Position numbers and translations under genes: made by a program. From UBA4246 sp045113695 (GTDB lineage: Bacteria; Bacillota; Clostridia; Christensenellales; Aristaeellaceae): DNA of 64,000 nucleotides. The stretch covers positions 1 through 64,000 of the forward strand of contig JBGUJG010000130.1 in assembly GCA_045113695.1 (NCBI GenBank). The letters are read 5' to 3'. This document shows positions 31,307 through 39,086 of this stretch, in pieces (position 1 is the first letter of the stretch; each line of letters starts with the position of its first letter). The notes beneath the pieces are model-generated. The model was not told the origin of the DNA. It did not search any database and saw only the letters and a list, made by a program, of their open reading frames with translations.

Positions 31307-32001
31307 GAATCCTTCCCTCCAGGCTGCACATCGCTTCTGCCGCGCTGTCCGCCCGGATACACGGGGGCGCGGAACGCTTCTTCCTTGCTCATGATGGGGG
31401 GCAGAACATCCGGCTCGTATTCGTCTTCTTCGTCTTCCCGCAGGCGTTTCCGGACCTTCCGCACAGCGCCGCGCAGTCCGGAGCGGTATTTGTCGCCCCG
31501 GCGGCGCCTTGCCGGTACGGCTGCCTCTTCCTCGGCCGGGAGTTCCTCCGCCCGGCCCTGCCGGGGTACGCCCAGATCCGCCTCCAGCTGTTCCCGCTCT
31601 TCCAGCACATCCACCGGGCGGACAGGTTCCTGCCGCTCAAACGGAGCCGGTTCAGCAGCCGGCGCTTCGCTGAGGATCGGGAGGGCTGCCTCCATGATCT
31701 GCGTGTTGTCCTGGTCATAGCCCCGGTGAAAGCGGACCTCGTGCAGCAGGCTGCTCACGGAAAAATTGCGGAGCCGTTTCCACCTTCTCCGCCAGGCGAT
31801 ATCAGGCCGCCAGCGCAGCAGCCAGATCAGGATATCCGCGGTTGAGCCGATCAGGATCAGCACCAGCGAAAGCGACAGCCAGTGCCGGGTCAGCCAGTCA
31901 AAAAAGCTGTCCATCCTGGTCCAGTCGCCGTCCCACAGGGCCGTCAGACTGCGCACCCAGCCGATCAGCAGCTGAAAAAGGCCTCTGGCAAAGGAATTCA
32001 T
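31303..32001 (-). CDS. Single-pass membrane protein of unknown function in the cdaA operon
   Basis: This 232-residue protein has one or two N-terminal hydrophobic segments (FARGLFQLLIGWVRSL; LSLSLVLILIGSTADILIWL at about 43-62), then a basic stretch (RWRPDIAWRRRWKRLR). A long charged, low-complexity tail alternates acidic and Arg-rich blocks (ARRRRGDKYRSGLRGAVRKV; EDEEDEYEPDVL). The tail should be cytoplasmic if positive-inside rules hold. I recognise no family. It is locked between cdaR and rsmF by 4-nt overlaps on both sides, so it is expressed with the c-di-AMP synthase. Confidence 0.65.
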   Translation of the reverse strand: MNSFARGLFQLLIGWVRSLTALWDGDWTRMDSFFDWLTRHWLSLSLVLILIGSTADILIWLLRWRPDIAWRRRWKRLRNFSVSSLLHEVRFHRGYDQDNTQIMEAALPILSEAPAAEPAPFERQEPVRPVDVLEEREQLEADLGVPRQGRAEELPAEEEAAVPARRRRGDKYRSGLRGAVRKVRKRLREDEEDEYEPDVLPPIMSKEEAFRAPVYPGGQRGRSDVQPGGKDS

Positions 32002-33140
32002 TCTTCCTTCGCCTCCGCTTCAGGCGATGCCGGGGCAGCGGGGCTTTTCTCCTGCCCGGCCGGGTCCGCGAGCGGCTCGATTTCCACGGTCATCCACGTG
32101 ATTTCCGTCTTCATGTGCTTGATTTTCGCTTCTGTCGGACGGCTCAGGTCCACACGGTAATCCTGCGTCAGGGAGATGCCGGAGATATCGATGGGACTGG
32201 CGGCAAAAATCCTGACGCCGGTCAGATCCGTCTCGGGATCTTCGGGGGCGACGTCCACCCACGCGGGCGAAAACGAGACCGAACGGACCCGGTATCCCTC
32301 CGCCGGCCGGCCCACAACGGCGTCCTCCGTGCTGATTTCCAGCTGCTGGTAGGCGTACATTTCCTGTTCCACGATGATGGAATCGATCGCGGTGCCGCTG
32401 CTCAGGGGGGTGATTTTGATCATATCCCGAGGGATCTCTTCCCCCCGCTGGTCCACCAGGCGGAAAGAAGTGACGGCAATCTTTTTGGTGTCCGTGGTCA
32501 GGGGAAGCAGGCCGCGGTCAAAATCCACCAGACAGCGCGCGACGTCCGAAACAAGCGACTTGGGGCCGGCGATGGTGATATACAGCGGATCGCAGACGGC
32601 AGCCGGGTAATAGAACTGATCGGACCTCGTACCGCTGTAGCTGATCCCGACGGGGATCCGGCTGCGGGTGACGTATTCCTCGACCTCGATCTCGATCTCT
32701 GACGGGGTGATGGTGGTCGTCGATGCGGGCGTCGTCTCCACCGGCACTTTCTGCACCCCGGCAGAAGTGATTTTGCCCAGGTTCACGCGGGGGCTGAAGC
32801 TCTCCGCCCTGACCGCCTGGTAATTCTGCATCGGCACATCGGCCCGCAGGGTAAAACCGCTCAGCCTGTCTTCCTCCAGGCCGGACACCACCACGAATCC
32901 CCTTGATTTCAGCGATTCTTTGGCCGTATCCGAAACTGTGACGGAAACGCCGGTAAACTCTTTGGGCCGCAGCAGGGTTTTGTTGGTCGCCATCAGATTG
33001 GCCCACAAGCCGACGGCCACCGCCAGGCAGGCCAGCTTCCACCCCCAGTTGTGAAGCAGCCCTTTCAGGATACGCCGGGCGGCGGGAGAAGACGGTTTCT
33101 GATTCCTGACGCTGCGCGGCGTCTTGACTTCATTGGACAC
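31998..33140 (-). CDS. cdaR: CdaR-type YbbR-domain regulator of diadenylate cyclase
   Basis: This 380-residue protein has a basic cytoplasmic start, one membrane helix (WKLACLAVAVGLWANLMATN, about 34-53) and several extracytoplasmic YbbR repeats rich in beta strands. A C-terminal Ala/Glu tail follows. YbbR proteins encoded after cdaA bind and modulate the cyclase. The start is GTG at 33140, overlapping the cdaA end by 11 nt, with GAGGAAA upstream. No glmM follows, unlike the common cdaA-cdaR-glmM order. Confidence 0.87.
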   Translation of the reverse strand: MSNEVKTPRSVRNQKPSSPAARRILKGLLHNWGWKLACLAVAVGLWANLMATNKTLLRPKEFTGVSVTVSDTAKESLKSRGFVVVSGLEEDRLSGFTLRADVPMQNYQAVRAESFSPRVNLGKITSAGVQKVPVETTPASTTTITPSEIEIEVEEYVTRSRIPVGISYSGTRSDQFYYPAAVCDPLYITIAGPKSLVSDVARCLVDFDRGLLPLTTDTKKIAVTSFRLVDQRGEEIPRDMIKITPLSSGTAIDSIIVEQEMYAYQQLEISTEDAVVGRPAEGYRVRSVSFSPAWVDVAPEDPETDLTGVRIFAASPIDISGISLTQDYRVDLSRPTEAKIKHMKTEITWMTVEIEPLADPAGQEKSPAAPASPEAEAKEE

Positions 33141-33987
33141 CCTGGCGTTTCCTCCTCAGCGGCAAATGGCTCAGCAGTTTTTTGAGCGGCGAAGCTTCTT
33201 CCGTATACAGCCCGTTCAGCGCGTCATGCAGGGATTCGGCGTTCAGGTGGCGCGTCATGCGCCCGTCCTGCGTCATCGAGATCGTCCCCGTTTCCTCGGA
33301 AACGATGATGGTCACCGCATCAGTGCTTTCGCTGATGCCCAGGGCGGCCCGGTGCCGGGTACCCAGTTCCCTGGACAGGGCGTTGGATTCGCTCAGCGTC
33401 AGCACGCAGGCGGCCGACACGATCCGCTGGCCGCGGATGATGACCGCCCCGTCGTGCAGTGGCGTATTCGGCTCAAAGATATTCTCCAGCAGCGGCGCGG
33501 AGATGGCGGCGTCCAGCTGGGTGCCGGTTTCGATCACTTCCTTGAGGCCGGTCTTCTGCTCAAACACGATCAGCGCGCCGACCCTGCGGCGGGACAGGCG
33601 CAGGCAGCACTGGGTGATTTCATTGATGATCCGCTGGTTTTCCGAGGTATTGGACAGGGCATGCTCCAGCCCCGCCCCGCGGCCCAGCTGGGCCAGGATC
33701 TTCCTGAATTCCTGCTGAAACAGCACAATGATCAGCAGCGCCGTATTGCTCAGCACCGCGTTGATCAGGCTGCTGACCGTATTCAGGTGGATCAGTTCGC
33801 TGAAATAGCGGACAACCAGCAGAACCGCCAGGCCTTTGAGCACCTGGATGGCGGGCGTCTGCTTGGTCAGGATGACCAGCTGATACAAAAGCACCGCGAT
33901 GATCAGAATATCCAGCACGTCGGTCAGGGTCAGGAGATGGGTCATGTTCCACCAGAAATTGTCCAACGCGTTCCAAACAGACTGCAT
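33130..33987 (-). CDS. cdaA: Diadenylate cyclase CdaA
   Basis: This 285-residue enzyme makes c-di-AMP from two ATP. Three N-terminal membrane helices lie at about 20-90. The DAC domain follows with both signature motifs: Asp179-Gly-Ala in PLHDGAVI and Arg211-His-Arg in LGTRHRAALGI. c-di-AMP controls potassium and osmolyte uptake and wall homeostasis. It is the first gene of the operon cdaA-cdaR-unknown-rsmF-radC-ydcF. GAGGTGAAGG precedes the ATG. A TATAAT promoter lies about 30 nt upstream. Confidence 0.94.
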   Translation of the reverse strand: MQSVWNALDNFWWNMTHLLTLTDVLDILIIAVLLYQLVILTKQTPAIQVLKGLAVLLVVRYFSELIHLNTVSSLINAVLSNTALLIIVLFQQEFRKILAQLGRGAGLEHALSNTSENQRIINEITQCCLRLSRRRVGALIVFEQKTGLKEVIETGTQLDAAISAPLLENIFEPNTPLHDGAVIIRGQRIVSAACVLTLSESNALSRELGTRHRAALGISESTDAVTIIVSEETGTISMTQDGRMTRHLNAESLHDALNGLYTEEASPLKKLLSHLPLRRKRQGVQ

Positions 33988-34015
33988 ACCTTCACCTCGG
34001 CCCCAGGATAATTCA

Positions 34016-34044
34016 ATTATACAACATTTCTGCCGCGGAATAAA
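34016..34044 (-). promoter_or_regulatory. Promoter of the cdaA operon
   Basis: On the minus strand TTTATT (34039-34044, weak -35), 17 bp and a perfect TATAAT (34016-34021). The rest of the gap to 34146 shows no clear terminator for the upstream gene. Confidence 0.55.
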
Positions 34045-34146
34045 GCCCCTGATGTAAATAATTCCCCGCCGGAGAGGGCCGGGCCCGTCGGCAGACGCGC
34101 GGGCAGGGTCCTCAAAACCTTTGCCGGACTGTCTCCTCTTTCGCCT

Positions 34147-35439
34147 TCAGTTTTGTTCGGTCATCATCAGAATGATTTCATGGTCCGTTTCCCGCATGCC
34201 GACCCGGGCCAGGCGGGCAAAATTGGCGATGGATTTTTCCACCCCCTTGACCACCAGGCCGTCCCCGCCGTAGAACTGCTGGCCGTTTTTATACATCTCG
34301 TAGCCGAAAATGCCTGTTTCAACGGCCATGGCGATCTTGGCGGCGCAGGACGACTTTGCTCCGTCGCAGACGATGCCGGAGGTGATGGCCAGGGCGTTGA
34401 CGATCGTATGGGCGACATCCTTCTCGCTGCCGCCCTGAAGATAGGCAATGCCCGCCCCGGCACCGGCACCGGCGCTGACCGCGCCGCAGTAGGCGGACAG
34501 CCGGCCGATCCCGGTCTTGCAGTGCAGGGTGACCAGGTTCGAGACCAGCAGGGCGCGGTACAGCCTGTCCCGGCCCGTACGGAGGCCCTCCGCATACACG
34601 ATGACCGGCAGTGAAGCGGTCAGCCCCTGGTTGCCGCTCCCCGAACAGATGACGACCGGGAGGGCCGACCCGTTCATGCGGGCGTCCGAACCCGCCGCCG
34701 CGTACGCCCTGGCCCGCGTCCGCAGGCTGCCGTCTGTCTTCAGCAGCACTTTGCCGATGTTCGCGCCGTAATCGTGACGCAGCCCTTCTTCCGCGATGGC
34801 GGTATTGTAAGCGATCTGCCGGTCCAGCATGGGCCGTACGTCGTCCAGGCTGCAGGTATCGGCGAACCAGCAGATTTTCTCCACGGTAAGCAGCGTATAA
34901 TCCGGCAGGTTTCCGTCGTGTTCTCCCGGGTCTTTCCCGGCCGGGACGGCCCTGTCGAGCAGGACTTCCCCGTCCCGTTCGATCCGCACGATATGGGTGT
35001 GCTCACCCGCGATCCGCACTTTCGCCCAGTCAGATCCGCTGTATACAGTGACGATCATGTCCAGCGGACAGTCGGACAGAAGCGGCCTGACCTCCGTGCG
35101 GGTCTTTTCCATGTACGGTCCGAGTTTCTCCCTGATTTCCTCCGTAACGCGGGAGATCACCTCCAGGCCGGCGTGCTCATCCCCGCCCAGGACACCGATG
35201 CAGGCCGCAGCCGGGATGCCCCGGCGGCCCCCGGTGTTCGGAACGACAACGCTTTTGACGTTCTTGATGATGTTGCCGCTCGCCTCCACCAGGATTCTGT
35301 CCGGCAGCTTTCCCAGAACCGCGCGCGCCGAAGCCGCGCAGTAGGCCAGGGCAATGGGCTCCGTACATCCCATCGCGCTGATCAGCTCGCGCCGCAGGAT
35401 TTCCACATAGGTCCTGTAAATCAGCTGATCCCGTTCCAT
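34147..35439 (-). CDS. cyuA: L-cysteine desulfidase family protein (CyuA/UPF0597, serine dehydratase-like)
   Basis: This 430-residue protein of the COG3681 family is related to the alpha subunit of iron-sulfur serine dehydratase. It is expected to convert L-cysteine to pyruvate, ammonia and sulfide with a [4Fe-4S] cluster. Candidate ligands or active-site cysteines appear in SAMGCTEPIA (Cys25), VICSGSGNQG and VCDGAKSSCAAKIA. Glycine-rich stretches such as GAVSAGAGAGAGIAYLQGG match the family. ATG 35439 is preferred to an earlier in-frame codon because GGGGAG lies 6 nt before it. It is monocistronic and divergent from the phosphatase gene; no cysteine importer is adjacent. Serine could be an alternative substrate. 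Confidence 0.83.
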   Translation of the reverse strand: MERDQLIYRTYVEILRRELISAMGCTEPIALAYCAASARAVLGKLPDRILVEASGNIIKNVKSVVVPNTGGRRGIPAAACIGVLGGDEHAGLEVISRVTEEIREKLGPYMEKTRTEVRPLLSDCPLDMIVTVYSGSDWAKVRIAGEHTHIVRIERDGEVLLDRAVPAGKDPGEHDGNLPDYTLLTVEKICWFADTCSLDDVRPMLDRQIAYNTAIAEEGLRHDYGANIGKVLLKTDGSLRTRARAYAAAGSDARMNGSALPVVICSGSGNQGLTASLPVIVYAEGLRTGRDRLYRALLVSNLVTLHCKTGIGRLSAYCGAVSAGAGAGAGIAYLQGGSEKDVAHTIVNALAITSGIVCDGAKSSCAAKIAMAVETGIFGYEMYKNGQQFYGGDGLVVKGVEKSIANFARLARVGMRETDHEIILMMTEQN

Positions 35440-35485
35440 ATCCCGCTCCCCTTTTTCCGGAGACTGTTCCGTTTTTTCACAGATT

Positions 35486-35515
35486 ATTATAACAGATAAC
35501 AAACCAGGAATACAA
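35486..35515 (-). promoter_or_regulatory. Promoter of the cysteine desulfidase gene
   Basis: On the minus strand TTGTAT (35510-35515), an 18-bp spacer and TATAAT (35486-35491) lie about 45 nt from the start codon. Confidence 0.6.
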
Positions 35516-35608
35516 TCCGGCAATTCCGGCAGCCGGCGCGGAATCGCCGTTTATTGTGTTTTTTTCGTGTTCTGTCCGGCAGCCGGACACACTCTGCGAA
35601 AAATGGGT

Positions 35609-35637
35609 TTGAAGAATCACGCTGCGGATGGTATAAT
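35609..35637 (+). promoter_or_regulatory. Promoter of the SpoIIE-type phosphatase gene
   Basis: TTGAAG (35609-35614), a 17-bp spacer and perfect TATAAT (35632-35637) lie 45 nt before the ATG. Confidence 0.7.
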
Positions 35638-35681
35638 TGAATGTCTGAACGTTGACTCTCGGCAGTAAAGAAGGGAAACTC

Positions 35682-37763
35682 ATGGCATTTGCAGACATTC
35701 TGAGAATGGCCGCAGCGACAGCGGGCTATGTGCTGATGACCGGCCTGCTGTGGCGGTTTTTCTGGGCCAATAAAACGCATACGGGCGCAAAAAAAATCAT
35801 CATCGGCCTGATCTACGGGGCATGCTCCGTAGCCGCGAATCATTCCGGCGTTCATGTGGAGGATCTTCTGATCCTGAACGTCCGGGACGTCGGGCCGCTG
35901 GCGGCGGGACTGTTTTTCAGCCCCGTCTCCGGCATTATCGCCGGCACGATCGGCGGCGCGGAACGGTTTGCGGCCGGAGAGCTCTGGGGCATCGGCACGT
36001 TCACGGAGCTTGCCTGCGGCATGAGCACCTTCCTGGCCGGTCTGCTCTCCGCCGTCATGAAAAAAAGGATTTATCAGAACAAACGGCCGCCGGCCACCCA
36101 GGCTTTCTTTCTGGGCGCCGTAACGGAAGTCTTCCATATGTACGCGATTCTGTTTACAAACCGCTCCTCGCTGTACCTGGCCTATATCGTGGTACGGACG
36201 GCCGCTGTCCCGATGATCATTTTCACGGCGTTCGGGCTGGCGCTGTGCTCGGCGGTGGTCATGAAGCTGGCCGGCGACAAGACAGACCTGGGTCTTTGGC
36301 ATGAAGCGGAAGAGATTCCGCTCACGGTGCTGTTCCAACGGGCCCTGCTGGGCGTGACCATCATACTGTTTGCTTTCAACTTCGTCGTCAGCTACAACCT
36401 GCAGACCAGGCTCGTCAACGAAAGCGTGGAGAATGAACTGAACTCCATCGCCTACGAGAAAAAAGCATTTTATCAGCAAACCAGGGATATGGACAAGCTG
36501 GCGGATTCTCTGACCGACACGGGCAATCCGTCCATGCTGCTGTGCATCGTGGATAAGGAAACAGGAGCGGCCGTCCATTTCCGCCGGGACATTCCCCCCA
36601 TGGAAAACACCGTACCGCCGGAAGACATGGAAAAGTTCCTCGGCATTCAGGATAAAGCTCCTGTCAAACTGAGACTCCCCTGGCTTTCGGACACGGAGCT
36701 GCTGGCCAAGGTCATTCCCCTGAGCAGCGAACGGCTGCTGGTACTGCTCCGGGAGATGGACACGGTCTATTCTGCCCGGGACTCGCAGATTTATGAAAAC
36801 ACGCTGTCGGATATCCTGCTGTTCACCGTTCTCTATATGCTGATCGCCATGCTGGCCGACCGGCTGGTCGTCAGGAACCTGCACCGGGTGAACGCATCCC
36901 TGCGGAAGATCACCGGCGGCGACCTGAACGAAACCGTCTGGGTGCGCAGCAGCGCGGAATTCGCGGAGCTGAGCGACGATATCAACAAAACCGTCACATC
37001 GCTCCGGGGATATATCGACGCGGCGGAGCAGCATATGCGGGATGAGCTGAAGCTGGCCGCCACGATTCAGGATTCCGCCCTGCCGAAAAATTTCAGACTG
37101 CCCACGGAGGGCATCGATCTTTTCGCCCTCATGACGCCCGCGAAGACCGTGGGCGGAGACTTCTATGATTTCTTCTACATCAACAAGGATCATCTCTGTC
37201 TGGTGATTGCCGACGTCAGCGGCAAGGGCGTTCCCGCCTCCCTGTTCATGATGCGGGCGAAAACCGCCATCAAATACTATACCCGAAGCGGCCTTGGGCC
37301 GGCCCAGCTCCTTGAGAAGGTCAACCATACCCTCTGCGAAGGAAACGACGCAGACATGTTTGTGACCGTCTGGGTCGGGATCCTGAACCTGACAACCGGA
37401 CTGATGCAGTGCTCCAACGCCGGGCATGAATACCCGCTGCTGATGCGCGCGGGCGGGGACTATGAAGTGCTCAAAGACAAGCACAGCCTGGCGCTGGCCG
37501 TCATGAAAGGCATACCGCTCAGTGAATACCAGCTTCAGCTCCATCCGGGCGACCGCCTTTTTGTCTATACGGACGGGGTTCCCGAAGCCATCAACGAAAA
37601 GGAAGAAGCCTATGGGCTGGAACGGCTGGCGGATCGGCTGAACCGGCTCAGGAACGTCAGCCAGGAATGGGCGCTGGAAGACGTGCTGCAGGATATCCGC
37701 AACTTTGCCGGAAAAGCCGAGCAGTTTGACGACATCACCATGCTGGGGCTGACGTATCATTGA
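35682..37763 (+). CDS. LytS-type 5TM sensor with SpoIIE/PP2C serine phosphatase output
   Basis: This 693-residue membrane receptor has an N-terminal 5TMR-LYT-like helical domain (about 1-215, with NVRDVGPLAAGLFF and GTIGGAERFAAGE). A further helix (FQRALLGVTIILFAFNFVVS) leads to an extracytoplasmic region of about 150 residues, another helix (LLFTVLYMLIAMLADRLV) and a HAMP-like linker (RITGGDLNETVWV-type). The C-terminal PP2C-SIG domain has metal motifs VGGDFYDFF, IADVSGKGVPASLFM and FDDITMLGL. Such proteins dephosphorylate anti-anti-sigma factors or related partners in response to an outside signal; the partner is not in this window. Start 35682 fits AAGGGAAA upstream. Confidence 0.85.
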   Translation: MAFADILRMAAATAGYVLMTGLLWRFFWANKTHTGAKKIIIGLIYGACSVAANHSGVHVEDLLILNVRDVGPLAAGLFFSPVSGIIAGTIGGAERFAAGELWGIGTFTELACGMSTFLAGLLSAVMKKRIYQNKRPPATQAFFLGAVTEVFHMYAILFTNRSSLYLAYIVVRTAAVPMIIFTAFGLALCSAVVMKLAGDKTDLGLWHEAEEIPLTVLFQRALLGVTIILFAFNFVVSYNLQTRLVNESVENELNSIAYEKKAFYQQTRDMDKLADSLTDTGNPSMLLCIVDKETGAAVHFRRDIPPMENTVPPEDMEKFLGIQDKAPVKLRLPWLSDTELLAKVIPLSSERLLVLLREMDTVYSARDSQIYENTLSDILLFTVLYMLIAMLADRLVVRNLHRVNASLRKITGGDLNETVWVRSSAEFAELSDDINKTVTSLRGYIDAAEQHMRDELKLAATIQDSALPKNFRLPTEGIDLFALMTPAKTVGGDFYDFFYINKDHLCLVIADVSGKGVPASLFMMRAKTAIKYYTRSGLGPAQLLEKVNHTLCEGNDADMFVTVWVGILNLTTGLMQCSNAGHEYPLLMRAGGDYEVLKDKHSLALAVMKGIPLSEYQLQLHPGDRLFVYTDGVPEAINEKEEAYGLERLADRLNRLRNVSQEWALEDVLQDIRNFAGKAEQFDDITMLGLTYH

Positions 37764-37789
37764 CAGGCTGAAAAACTCTGTGATAGAAT
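37760..37789 (+). promoter_or_regulatory. Promoter of the M42 peptidase gene
   Basis: TTGACA (37760-37765) overlaps the phosphatase stop codon, followed by an 18-bp spacer and TAGAAT (37784-37789). Confidence 0.55.
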
Positions 37790-37859
37790 CGGTTCAGATT
37801 GTTGATTGTTTGACGGTTCTTCAGGCTGCGCCGCCTGGGGAGCGGGAAGGAGTATCATC

Positions 37860-38897
37860 ATGAGCAGCTTTGACGAAAAATACTGTCTGGATCAGTTTCA
37901 GAAGCTCCTAGCCATCGACAGCACGACCGGCCAGTTCCGGGAGATCCAGGATTACGTCTGCGGGGAGATCGAACGGCTCGGCTTCCCGATGGAAGTGACC
38001 CACAAGGGCGGCGTGATCGCGGACCTCGGCGGGGAGGGAAACGACCTGGCCGTCACCGCCCATCTGGACGACATCGGCCTGATGGTGCGGCGGATCAACA
38101 AGGACGGGACACTGAACGTCTGCCGGGTCGGCGGCCTGTATCCCTTCTACTGCCTGATGGAAAATGTCCGCGTCTATACCCGGGACGGCCAGGTGTACAC
38201 CGGCTCCGTCTGCCGCACCCCGGGCTCCGTTCACGTGACGGAGGAAGAGCTGAGGGTCGACGGGCCGGATTACCGCAAGAACATCTGCGTCGTGCTGGAC
38301 CTGCCGGTCAAAACGGCCGAAGATACCCGGCGCCTGGGGATCGAGACCGGCGATATGATCGCCCTGGAGCCCCGCTTCACCATGTCCGGCGGCTACATCA
38401 AGTCCCGCTTTGTGGACGACAAGGCCTGCGCCGCCGTCCTGCTGGCCGTCATGAAGACCGTTAAAGAGCAGAACCTCCGGCTGAACCGCCGGGTGCTGGC
38501 CTATTTCGCCATGTATGAGGAGATCGGCCACGGCACCACCTACCTGCCCGCCGGCGTCAAGGATATCCTGGCCATCGACATCGCGCCGACCGGCCCGGAC
38601 CAGACGTCCGACGAGCAGAAGGTGACCATCTTCTGCAAGGACTCCCGCTTCCCCTACCACTACGAGTTTGCCAACGAGCTGCGCGCGGCGGCGATCCGGA
38701 ACCATGTGGACTATGTGATGGATGTGTTCACCCCCCATTACGGAACCGACGGGGACGCCTCCGTGACCGCCGGCTATGACATCCGCCACGCCGGTATCGG
38801 CCCGGGCACCCTGAACAGCCACGGCTACGAGCGCACGCACATCGACGGACTGCGCAATGTCTACGACCTGACCCTGGCCTACATCACCGGGCAGTGA
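37860..38897 (+). CDS. M42 family metallopeptidase (glutamyl/tetrahedral aminopeptidase type)
   Basis: This 345-residue cytosolic di-zinc aminopeptidase forms tetrahedral dodecamers in characterised relatives. Metal and catalytic signatures are LAVTAHLDDIGLMV, SRFVDDKACAAVLLAVM, FAMYEEIGHGTTYLP and LAIDIAPTGPDQTSDE. It trims short peptides from the N-terminus and lies directly before a peptide ABC transporter, which suggests that imported peptides are its supply. Start 37860 follows GGAAGGAG; an upstream in-frame ATG has no ribosome site. Confidence 0.86.
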   Translation: MSSFDEKYCLDQFQKLLAIDSTTGQFREIQDYVCGEIERLGFPMEVTHKGGVIADLGGEGNDLAVTAHLDDIGLMVRRINKDGTLNVCRVGGLYPFYCLMENVRVYTRDGQVYTGSVCRTPGSVHVTEEELRVDGPDYRKNICVVLDLPVKTAEDTRRLGIETGDMIALEPRFTMSGGYIKSRFVDDKACAAVLLAVMKTVKEQNLRLNRRVLAYFAMYEEIGHGTTYLPAGVKDILAIDIAPTGPDQTSDEQKVTIFCKDSRFPYHYEFANELRAAAIRNHVDYVMDVFTPHYGTDGDASVTAGYDIRHAGIGPGTLNSHGYERTHIDGLRNVYDLTLAYITGQ

Positions 38898-39000
38898 ACC
38901 CCGTTCCTGCGGGAACAACCGTTCGTAAATGCAGGCATACAATCATACAGAAATACAAAAAGAAAACAGCCTGCACGCAGCATAATCCCCGCGTTCATGT

Positions 39001-39029
39001 TTGACTTATCCTGCCGTATACTGTATAAT
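39001..39029 (+). promoter_or_regulatory. Strong promoter of the peptide ABC transporter operon
   Basis: TTGACT (39001-39006), exactly 17 bp and TATAAT (39024-39029). One mismatch from full consensus, followed by a short leader of about 50 nt and AAGGAGG. Confidence 0.8.
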
Positions 39030-39086
39030 CTCTCATTATCGGCAGCGGATGCTGTTTCCATTTTTTATCAAGGAGGAATCATCTTT

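Noticed and set aside
35487..37760. Long minus-strand frame opposite the SpoIIE-type phosphatase gene
   Set aside because: The plus strand has a perfect promoter, ribosome site and conserved PP2C motifs; the antisense frame has none.
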